DNA of 30,267 nt from Syntrophaceae bacterium UBA5744. Its GTDB lineage: Bacteria > Desulfobacterota > Syntrophia > Syntrophales > UBA2192. The position numbers and the translations under genes were made by a program. The first letter of the stretch is position 1; the number at the start of each line of letters is the position of its first letter. Shown piece by piece: positions 24,377 to 30,267 of this stretch. Below the pieces are notes generated by a model. It worked only from the letters and a program-made list of their open reading frames with translations. It had not been told where the DNA came from and ran no database searches. Location of the stretch: contig DIFQ01000107.1 in the NCBI GenBank assembly GCA_002419215.1, forward strand, positions 39,325-69,591, in the 5' to 3' direction.

Positions 24377-25387
24377 ATGAAGCACCCACTCAAGCGATTT
24401 TTGGTATTCCTGTTCATCCTCGCGTTGATTCCGGCGCAGGATGCCCTTGCCGGCTGGCAGATCCACTACTCCGGCAAGGCGGCGAAGATGTTCGGCTACG
24501 GCGGGCGGGGGAACTTCGCCACGAAGGCCCAATGCGAATCCTATCGGGTCAGCCGGCCAGGGTTCGAATCGATGAACTCCTATTGCAGCGGGTTTGACGC
24601 CCGGAAGCCAACCGTTGCCCCCGCGCCGGCCTATCGGCCGCCGTCCGGGCAGTCGGGCACCTCCGCTTCCGGCGGGCAGGTGCAGCAGCCGGACCTGGCG
24701 GCGCTCGCGGCGCAGCGTCTGCAGCAGGAGCAGGCCGCCAGACAGCAAGCACAGGTTGCCGCCATGGAACAGGCGGCCGCCGCGCTGCAGCAGCAGCAAT
24801 TCGAGAAGGGAAAAGGCGCCCTGGCCGGGGATTTGCGAAACCGCCTGAACGCCTCCGGGGCCATGAGCCAGCTGGAGCTGAGCGCCTGCTGGTCCAAGCT
24901 GGCGGCGCGGACTGCGAATCAGGCGACGGCGAAGAAGTATGCCGATTACGCCATCGCGGCCCGGGAAGGGAAAACCGTCCCGGCGTGCGATGCAGGGCCT
25001 GCCCCCGCGGTCCCCATGCCGCAGGGCGTGACGATTGTTGACGACGACAAGGTGCGCAGGATGGAAGAGCAGTTGCGGGCCGACCCCTATATCGCCACCC
25101 TGTACGGGCAAAGGGAAGAGGCGAGAGCGACGGCTGCAACAAAGCGCGCCGAGGTGGAGATGCTGGAGAAGAAAAGCCGGGAGACCCGGGACCCCAGGGA
25201 GAAGCAGGAGACGGATGCCCTTGCCGCCGAGGCGAAAAAGGCCCTCGAGGAGGCCCTGGAGCAAGACCGCAAGGCCACGGAAGAGATCGACAAGGCGCAG
25301 GACAAGCTGAAGGCCCTCAACGACGCGAAAGCGCGCGCCGAGCAGGGAAATGCGGGCGCATCGGGCGGCGGGAAAATTACCCGGTGA
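24377..25387 (+). CDS. Exported Gln/Ala-rich coiled-coil protein
   Basis: A 336-residue exported protein. The signal peptide is residues 1-25 (FLVFLFILALIPAQDALA). A short N-terminal domain with two cysteines follows (GNFATKAQCESYRVSRPGF, MNSYC), then a Pro/Ser linker, a Gln/Ala-rich helix (about 105-150), a Cys-containing helical region (ACWSKLAARTANQATAKKYADYA), and a long charged coiled coil at the end (about 225-325). AAAGAGGC lies before the ATG. Mainly structural features are visible, with no catalytic motif. The next gene follows after 56 bp in the same direction, so they may be cotranscribed. Function unknown. Confidence 0.7.
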   Translation: MKHPLKRFLVFLFILALIPAQDALAGWQIHYSGKAAKMFGYGGRGNFATKAQCESYRVSRPGFESMNSYCSGFDARKPTVAPAPAYRPPSGQSGTSASGGQVQQPDLAALAAQRLQQEQAARQQAQVAAMEQAAAALQQQQFEKGKGALAGDLRNRLNASGAMSQLELSACWSKLAARTANQATAKKYADYAIAAREGKTVPACDAGPAPAVPMPQGVTIVDDDKVRRMEEQLRADPYIATLYGQREEARATAATKRAEVEMLEKKSRETRDPREKQETDALAAEAKKALEEALEQDRKATEEIDKAQDKLKALNDAKARAEQGNAGASGGGKITR

Positions 25388-25443
25388 CTATGCGGGACAT
25401 CGAGGCAGTAAGAAATTAAACTGCAGGAAAGGGAATACAGGCA

Positions 25444-26490
25444 ATGAGAACGAAGATAATGCTTATGATCGTGGTTTTGCTGCTCTGCGCGGCACCGGCC
25501 TGGGCGCAGAAGGCCGTCCCGGAGGCGGCGAAGAAGCACCTGCTCGCCGGGATAGACGCCATCGAGAAGGCGAAATCGCCCTCGGATATCGACCGGGCCG
25601 TAGGGGAGTTCGAGGCGGCGGCGAAGATCGCCCCCGACTCGCCCGAGGTCTACTACTTCCTCGGCAAGACCCTCTCCATGACCCGCGGCCGGGCCAAACA
25701 GGCCATCGACGCCTACAACCGTTACCTGGCCCTGGCGCCTAACGCGCCCGACGCGGCGAAGGTGAAGGCGGAGATCGCGGAGCTGGAAAAGATGCGCGCC
25801 TGGACGCGCAAGTCGGGCTCCATCGGCATGGCGACGGTAGCCCTCCCGGACGGCTTCTATCTCCGGAGCGTTCATCCCACCTCGCCGGCTGCGGCGGCGG
25901 GCCTCAGGCAGGCCGACAAGATCGTCGCCGTGGACGGACGGCCCACGAAAGGCATGACGCTGCTGCAGTTCAGCGAGCTCCTGGACGGCGCGCCCGGATC
26001 GACCTGCTCCATGGACGTCGTAAGAGGGACGGCGCCGATGAAAGTGACCTTCAAACGAACGGAGCCCTTCGGCGCCAAGGGTCTGTTCAGGGAAATCGAC
26101 GGAAGCGATCTCGGAGGCGAGGTGTCCCAGTCGAATATCCCCGTGGCCGTCTTTTTCTGCACGGGCTACAACACGGACTGCATGACCCTGAGCCGGACGT
26201 CCATGCGAGTGATGGGGTTTTACCGGGGGAAAGTGAAGTTCGTCAACATCAAAGTGGATGAGACCCCGGAGTTGGCGAAGAAACTCAAGATCACGTCGGT
26301 CCCCACGACGCTGCTCTACAAGAACGGCGATCATGTGGGCACGGTCATGGGTCCAAACGTCAACGAACTGATCCAGAAACTGAACGTGATGCTGGCCGAG
26401 GATGCAGCTCCTGCCCAGGGTACCGCCGCGGCGCAGAATGTCCGCCCGGCGCCGACCGGCCAGGAAACGCTCTCCCGGGGCAGGCGGTAA
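25444..26490 (+). CDS. Exported TPR-PDZ-thioredoxin-like fusion protein
   Basis: A 348-residue periplasmic protein with three modules after a signal peptide (residues 1-21, ending AWA). They are TPR-like helices (about 28-120, YYFLGKTLSMTRGRAKQAIDAYNRYL), a PDZ domain (about 125-205, GFYLRSVHPTSPAAAAGLRQADKIVAVDG), and a thioredoxin-like domain (about 225-320). The thioredoxin part keeps the cis-proline (Pro287 in ITSVPTTLLYKNGDHVG) and the FVNIKVDE strand. The CGPC redox motif is replaced by C239-TGYNTD-C246, so ordinary dithiol exchange is unlikely. It may bind or scaffold client proteins. A terminator follows 30 bp downstream. Confidence 0.8.
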   Translation: MRTKIMLMIVVLLLCAAPAWAQKAVPEAAKKHLLAGIDAIEKAKSPSDIDRAVGEFEAAAKIAPDSPEVYYFLGKTLSMTRGRAKQAIDAYNRYLALAPNAPDAAKVKAEIAELEKMRAWTRKSGSIGMATVALPDGFYLRSVHPTSPAAAAGLRQADKIVAVDGRPTKGMTLLQFSELLDGAPGSTCSMDVVRGTAPMKVTFKRTEPFGAKGLFREIDGSDLGGEVSQSNIPVAVFFCTGYNTDCMTLSRTSMRVMGFYRGKVKFVNIKVDETPELAKKLKITSVPTTLLYKNGDHVGTVMGPNVNELIQKLNVMLAEDAAPAQGTAAAQNVRPAPTGQETLSRGRR

Positions 26491-26519
26491 GCCGGCAGGA
26501 AGGAAAGACCTCGAGGACA

Positions 26520-26550
26520 AAAAGCCCGGTCATCGCGACCGGGCTTTTCT
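26520..26550. terminator. Bidirectional intrinsic terminator
   Basis: AAAAGCCCGGTC (26520-26531) pairs perfectly with GACCGGGCTTTT (26537-26548) around a 5-base loop. The A-run and T-run ends let it work on both strands, serving the TPR-PDZ gene and the convergent minus-strand gene. Confidence 0.9.
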
Positions 26551-26561
26551 TTGGACTCGTC

Positions 26562-26861
26562 TCAGAATTTCCCCTGTTTCAGTGTCGGCGGGGCACGGGG
26601 CGTTTTGACCTCTGGGGGTGGCGGCTGGGAAACGAGTTCGCATTGCGCCTCTTCGGCGGGCAGTTCTCCCCTTGCCAGAGCCTTGATCCTTGCCGTTTCC
26701 ATGCAGGCCCTTTTTGCCTCATCGAAGGTCTTGTGTGTCCCCAGGTATGAATCCGTGTTCTCTTTTGACCCCCCCGACATGGTGTAGGTCACCAGTAAGT
26801 AGTTGAACTGGTAAACCCCTTCCCTCATTTCGGGCATTTTCGTCCCTTTCGGGACGCACAT
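26562..26861 (-). CDS. Small protein of unknown function
   Basis: A 99-residue protein with a small mixed domain (FNYLLVTYTMSGGSKENTDS, then YLGTHKTFDEAKRACMETAR) containing two cysteines, and a Pro-rich C-terminus. GGGAG lies 9 bases before ATG 26861. No signal peptide is visible. Sequence just upstream in the same frame (DCQCFDRERPP) also looks coding but has no start codon, so the true N-terminus is uncertain. It is the third gene of a minus-strand run (28046 down to 26562). Confidence 0.5.
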   Translation of the reverse strand: MCVPKGTKMPEMREGVYQFNYLLVTYTMSGGSKENTDSYLGTHKTFDEAKRACMETARIKALARGELPAEEAQCELVSQPPPPEVKTPRAPPTLKQGKF

Positions 26862-26924
26862 TGGCGGGCGCTCCCGGTCGAAGCACTGGCAGTCCTGGGA
26901 AGCACTCCACGCCGGGTCATTCCG

Positions 26925-27386
26925 TCAATTCTTCAGGCGCGCCTCGCAATTTATCTTTGGCGGGGGTGAGTCGGCGGTTTCCCGCGCAAGCCGGTCTTTC
27001 ACGGTTGCGAGAGCCTCATCGGCTCGCTGCAGTCTCCTCACGGCAACGATGCGGGCGGCCTCGTTTTTCCCCCTGGCGTCCAGTGCCTTGCTCCGGGCAT
27101 CGCGGCCGATGCGCTCTGCCTCGGCATTTCCCTTTGCCTGTGCCTGCCGGAGGATGTCTTCGGCCTTTGCGATCGTGCGGTTGTTCTGCTCGATTGCCCG
27201 ATCCAGCTTCTGGATCTCGCCTGCCGTTTCGGTTTTCATTTTCAGCAGCTTATCCATTGCACCGGCAAGAAGCTCGGGCGTCGGCTCTGCGGCAGAAACG
27301 GCAGGCATGAAAAAAAGGCTCAGGGTCAGCATCACAACAACCGCCCGAATCATCATCCAGCTCCGCCGTGTACGGGTCACGTTCAT
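26925..27386 (-). CDS. Exported helical coiled-coil protein
   Basis: A 153-residue exported protein. A basic N-terminus is followed by a hydrophobic signal (MMIRAVVVMLTLSLFFMPAVSA). The mature part is almost entirely alpha-helical, with heptad-like charged stretches (IQKLDRAIEQNNRTIAKAEDI, ARIVAVRRLQRADEAL) and a short Pro/Cys-containing end. AGGAG precedes ATG 27386 at 7 bases. It follows the lipoprotein gene by 33 bp on the same strand and is probably cotranscribed. No family is recognised. Confidence 0.65.
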   Translation of the reverse strand: MNVTRTRRSWMMIRAVVVMLTLSLFFMPAVSAAEPTPELLAGAMDKLLKMKTETAGEIQKLDRAIEQNNRTIAKAEDILRQAQAKGNAEAERIGRDARSKALDARGKNEAARIVAVRRLQRADEALATVKDRLARETADSPPPKINCEARLKN

Positions 27387-27419
27387 GTCAGATCTCCTGG
27401 TCGATGCCCTCATTGGCCT

Positions 27420-28046
27420 TTATTGATAAATTTTCCCGTGCACCTTGAGGTGCGTCAGGTAGATGATCTCGCAGGAGCCGTCACCGCGGTCCGTCGTGGA
27501 GATCGACGAATTCCACCGGTAGTTCTGCGATTTCTTCGTCGCAGCCACATCCACGAGGTGCCCCGTCATCTCCACGGTGTCGCCTTCCTTCAAGCTCCTT
27601 ACGGCTTTCGCGAGATTCGGCGTGGCGGGGATCAGGTGGTTGTTCGAGCTGTGCTGCGCGACGAAGTCGTTGTTGTAGCCGAAGTCGTTGCCTGCATGCC
27701 AGAAGTACCACCGGTTGCCCTGCGACCACTTGAGCCTCTTGTAGGTCCCGTTCTCGGCGAGTTTTCCCCAGCACAGGGCCACGTCGGCGGGCGAAATGAT
27801 CGTGTTCCACCCCGAGTGGTAATTCTCCCGGCCGACCACGACACCGCGAACCGTGTAGGCGGCCTTCTGCGTGATGGCGATGTTGTAGCCGTCCTTTGAA
27901 ACCGTTACGATCCCGGGTTCCTGCTTCTCCAGCGACGGCGGCTCCAGGACGTTGATCGGGGAGGCGTCCCGGCCCGACGGGCTGGGCCCGCAGGAAAGTA
28001 CGAGAATGAGGGTCAGGGTTGCAGCAGCCAGACGGAAAAACGGCAT
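27420..28046 (-). CDS. Conserved-type lipoprotein with aromatic-rich domain
   Basis: A 208-residue lipoprotein with signal ending LVLSC (Cys20). The mature domain begins after about 35 residues and carries distinctive segments: ENYHSGWNTIISPADVALCWGKL, NRWYFWHAGNDFGYN, QHSSNNHLIPA, LKEGDTVEMTGHLVDV and DGSCEIIYLTHLKV. The Trp/His/Asn richness suggests a conserved binding or enzymatic surface, and I have an impression of similar uncharacterised proteins in other Proteobacteria, but no name. ATG 28046 gives a clean lipoprotein signal. It is divergent from the DUF5661-like gene and heads a three-gene minus-strand run. Confidence 0.7.
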   Translation of the reverse strand: MPFFRLAAATLTLILVLSCGPSPSGRDASPINVLEPPSLEKQEPGIVTVSKDGYNIAITQKAAYTVRGVVVGRENYHSGWNTIISPADVALCWGKLAENGTYKRLKWSQGNRWYFWHAGNDFGYNNDFVAQHSSNNHLIPATPNLAKAVRSLKEGDTVEMTGHLVDVAATKKSQNYRWNSSISTTDRGDGSCEIIYLTHLKVHGKIYQ

Positions 28047-28225
28047 ATCCCGGTCCTGCAGGATGGTTTTTGCGCCCTCCGGGGCGGCATCTCCGGATCT
28101 TGCAACTTCCGCACCTGCCTGCGGCAATCCCCATGCCGATGGTGCGCCGGTTTACGTTTCAGGTGAAAAAAGCGGCAAATAAAGGTAAAGTGCGTCTAAA
28201 CGAATGTGCGAAAGGAGGACTAGAT

Positions 28226-28630
28226 ATGAACAGCCGGATTTTACGTCGGCTCATGCTGTCGGCGGCCCTGGCGGTTGCGTGCACGTTTGTCTTTTCGATC
28301 GGGGCCTCGGCGGCGCCCGCAGCGGATTCGAAGAAGTTCGACGAGTACCGGGCGGCGATCAAGAAGGCCCACGGGATCGACATCAAAAACTTCAAGCAGA
28401 GGCTCAAGGGCGGCCGGGCGGACGCGAAACAGATCACGGATTTCGATCTCGACCAGCTGATCATGGGGATCAAGGTCGAGCAGGAGCACACGACGGACAA
28501 GTATACGGCCCTCGAGATCACGACGGACCACCTCGAAGAGATCCCCGACTATTACACGCGTCTGCATGAAATGGAGGAGACGGCCGAGGCGGAGTGGAAA
28601 GCGAAGAAGGAAGCCGAAAAGAAAAAATAG
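28226..28630 (+). CDS. Exported DUF5661-like protein
   Basis: A 134-residue protein with a signal peptide (residues 1-29, AALAVACTFVFSIGASA). The mature helical domain has DLDQLIMGIKVEQEHTTDKY and ITTDHLEEIPDYYTRLHEME, which I recognise as the DUF5661 pattern (G..VE.EHT, DHL.E.PDYY). The Glu/His/Asp set could bind metal, but no function is known. AAAGGAGG before ATG 28226 is a strong ribosome site. The tail is Lys/Glu-rich. It ends 10 bp before the convergent outer-membrane protein gene. Confidence 0.65.
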   Translation: MNSRILRRLMLSAALAVACTFVFSIGASAAPAADSKKFDEYRAAIKKAHGIDIKNFKQRLKGGRADAKQITDFDLDQLIMGIKVEQEHTTDKYTALEITTDHLEEIPDYYTRLHEMEETAEAEWKAKKEAEKKK

Positions 28631-28640
28631 ACCTGGAAAA

Positions 28641-29453
28641 TCAGAATCCCACCGTTATGGCCCCGGAAATCGAGTAGTCCGTCGCGGGCTTGTTGAGGGC
28701 ATGCTTGTAGCCCACATCGAGATCGATGTTCTTCGTGATCTCGTAGATGAAACCCCCCAGGACGTAGGCGGGCGGCGTGTCGGAGGTCACGTCGGGATTG
28801 CGCCCCACGGCCGTCTCGCCGACGAGCCACAGCTTTTCGAGGACCCGGAGCTGCCCGGAGAGCCCTGCATACCAGATGTCCGGCCGATAGGCGTCCCTGT
28901 TGGACTGCAGCCCGTACTCGTTGTACAGGTAGCCGAGGTTCACATTCACGCACCAGGCCTCGCGGTCAAACGTGGAGATGAGCCGGATGCCGTAGGCCTC
29001 CCGGCCGTATCCATGTCCTTTTTCCTCGTCTCCCGTCGGAATGGTGACGTAGGGCTTGATCGCAAACTGCAGGCCTTCCTTTTCCCCGAAGAATCGCCAC
29101 TTCAGCGCCAGCGTGATATCCCCGATCCCGTTGTTGTCCGTCGTGTCGCCGCCCTGCGTCTGACGCACGTACAGATAGGGAACCGTCACGATGGCATCCA
29201 GGGGGTCGAGGATCCCGTAGGTGATCTGGACCTGGGGCTGGCTGGTCTGCGTTTTTACGCCCGCGTCATCGTTGTGATTGTACTGATAACTTGCCTCGAT
29301 CTGGGCATTCCCCTTCCCCTGGGTGAACGTGTCGTCCGTGAGGAGGGGATGGGCGCCAAAGGCCGGGACGGCCCGGAGAACGAGCATCGAAGACAGGGCC
29401 GCGGTGAAAAATAGGAACTTTTTACGGTTTATCCATCGTGTCTGTAAATGCAT
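28641..29453 (-). CDS. Outer-membrane channel-like protein (MetA-pathway/phenol-degradation family type)
   Basis: A 270-residue outer-membrane beta-barrel protein. A signal peptide (about residues 1-34, FLFFTAALSSMLVLRAVPAFG) precedes HPLLTDDTFTQGKGNAQIEAS, the usual start of the 'putative MetA-pathway of phenol degradation' family. Alternating strands follow (QVQITYGILDPLDAIVTVPY, ALKWRFFGEKEGLQFAIKPYV) and the chain ends in a terminal Phe (ITVGF). ATG 29453 lies inside the end of the cobyrinate synthase gene (32-nt overlap, different frame), which suggests translational coupling. A channel for a small hydrophobic or corrin-related compound is possible but unproven. Confidence 0.75.
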   Translation of the reverse strand: MHLQTRWINRKKFLFFTAALSSMLVLRAVPAFGAHPLLTDDTFTQGKGNAQIEASYQYNHNDDAGVKTQTSQPQVQITYGILDPLDAIVTVPYLYVRQTQGGDTTDNNGIGDITLALKWRFFGEKEGLQFAIKPYVTIPTGDEEKGHGYGREAYGIRLISTFDREAWCVNVNLGYLYNEYGLQSNRDAYRPDIWYAGLSGQLRVLEKLWLVGETAVGRNPDVTSDTPPAYVLGGFIYEITKNIDLDVGYKHALNKPATDYSISGAITVGF

Positions 29454-30267
29454 GGACAAAGTGCTCCAGAGCCTTTGGGCGGCTCGGCAGATGGAGATGG
29501 GTGTAACTTGCCAGGACATTCCCTTTCTGGAATCCCTCCTCGACGGGGGCATCGAGCCAGCGCTTCTTCATGCTGTACACGCACCGCCAGCCGTCGACGC
29601 CTGCCGGGTTTTCCGCGAGTGTCGAGTGGTGGAACTCGTGACCGCGGACGCTCTCCCCCGCAAGGCCCCAGAGGGAATCCTCCTCGAGGGTCACATTCAC
29701 GTAGGAAAGCGCCTGCAGGCCGGCGTGCATCTTCGTTGCGGCCGGGAGAAGCCCCGCCATGGGGTGCCGTTTCCCGTCCACCGTCTCGAGCTCCCTGCAG
29801 AGATACATGAGCCCGCCGCACTCGGCGTAGACGGGGCGGCCGGAGGCGGCAAAGCCCCTCACGGCTGCGAGCATGGGCTCATTTGCAGAAAGCTCGGCCG
29901 CCATCTCCTCGGGGTAGCCGCCGCCCAGGTACAGGGCGTCAAGCCCTTCCGGGAGATTCCGGTCTGCGACGGGCGAGAAGTGAACGATAGAGCAGCCCGC
30001 ATTCTCCAGTTCGTCGAACAGATCGCGGTAGTAGAAATGAAAGGCCGCATCCCAGGCCACACCCAGGCGCGCCCGTTCCGCAAGACCCTTTCTCCCGGGG
30101 GCCTCCACGTACAGAAGCGGCGCACTGCGGGCCATATTGACGATTTCGCCCAGCGTGGAGTAGTGCTCGAAGGCATCCGCCATGGCCTCGAGGGCCCGGG
30201 GCGGGAGGTTGCGCGAATCGGCCGTCACGAGGCCCAGGTGCCGGCTGGGCAGTTCCGGCAGCGCGCC
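29422..30267 (-). CDS. cbiA: Cobyrinate a,c-diamide synthase, C-terminal part (runs off window)
   Basis: The frame is open to the window edge, giving 281 residues of the C-terminal part of a CbiA/CobB-type cobyrinate a,c-diamide synthase. This enzyme amidates the a and c side chains of cobyrinate using glutamine and ATP in cobalamin synthesis. Visible features are PSRHLGLV at the start, RLGVAWDAAFHFYYRDLFDELE, LYLGGGYPE, and the glutamine-amidotransferase nucleophile elbow YAECGGLMYL. A late GHEFHHST block supplies the histidine-rich part of the active site. The missing N-terminal half would hold the P-loop ATPase domain. Its stop lies inside the next gene. Confidence 0.9.
   Translation of the reverse strand, partial: GALPELPSRHLGLVTADSRNLPPRALEAMADAFEHYSTLGEIVNMARSAPLLYVEAPGRKGLAERARLGVAWDAAFHFYYRDLFDELENAGCSIVHFSPVADRNLPEGLDALYLGGGYPEEMAAELSANEPMLAAVRGFAASGRPVYAECGGLMYLCRELETVDGKRHPMAGLLPAATKMHAGLQALSYVNVTLEEDSLWGLAGESVRGHEFHHSTLAENPAGVDGWRCVYSMKKRWLDAPVEEGFQKGNVLASYTHLHLPSRPKALEHFVHAFTDTMDKP

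Overview
The window looks like a piece of a GC-rich Gram-negative chromosome. The signs are lipoproteins with lipoboxes, periplasmic proteins with Sec signals, an RND efflux pump and an outer-membrane channel protein. The phosphotransbutyrylase/butyrate kinase genes, the NosL proteins and the cobyrinate synthase would fit an anaerobic Desulfobacterota/Syntrophia-type bacterium. That placement is inference; there is no rRNA or marker gene here.

Layout: (1) 214-3124, a tight operon of two different phosphate acyl/butyryltransferase paralogues and butyrate kinase. (2) 3125-3459, dispersed repeats, including two direct repeats that look like an insertion-sequence end. (3) 3460-6051, an iron-sulfur-flavoprotein-like reductase, a metallo-beta-lactamase-fold hydrolase and two lipoproteins that converge on a shared terminator. 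(4) 6052-7180, a gene-poor, AT-richer stretch with a probable TerC-family remnant and two palindromes. (5) 7181-8167, an exported FKBP isomerase with an extra C-terminal domain. (6) 8318-20646, about 12 kb on one strand that appears devoted to periplasmic copper: multicopper oxidase, CusB-like adaptor, CusA-like pump, a Met-rich YtkA-like protein, two NosL proteins, a small membrane-anchored protein, an FtsX-type ABC permease, its ATPase, and a polytopic protein with a DsbB-like CxxCxxQR motif. (7) 20711-23708, small membrane proteins, a cytoplasmic cyclophilin and an MFS transporter. (8) 23709-28630, mostly uncharacterised exported proteins, including a TPR-PDZ-thioredoxin fusion whose redox motif is degenerate. 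(9) 28641-30267, an outer-membrane channel-like protein overlapping the end of cobyrinate a,c-diamide synthase, which runs off the window.

The strongest candidate for an undescribed system is 17037-20646: NosL, anchored small protein, FtsX permease, ATPase and DsbB-like membrane protein. Four of the five genes overlap a neighbour or abut it within 14 bp. It sits directly downstream of a second NosL gene and a Cus-type pump. A reasonable hypothesis is that it couples periplasmic copper handling to thiol/disulfide chemistry and ATP use. No outer-membrane CusC/TolC partner and no copper-responsive regulator gene are in the window.

No tRNA, rRNA, CRISPR array, phage gene or intact transposase was seen.
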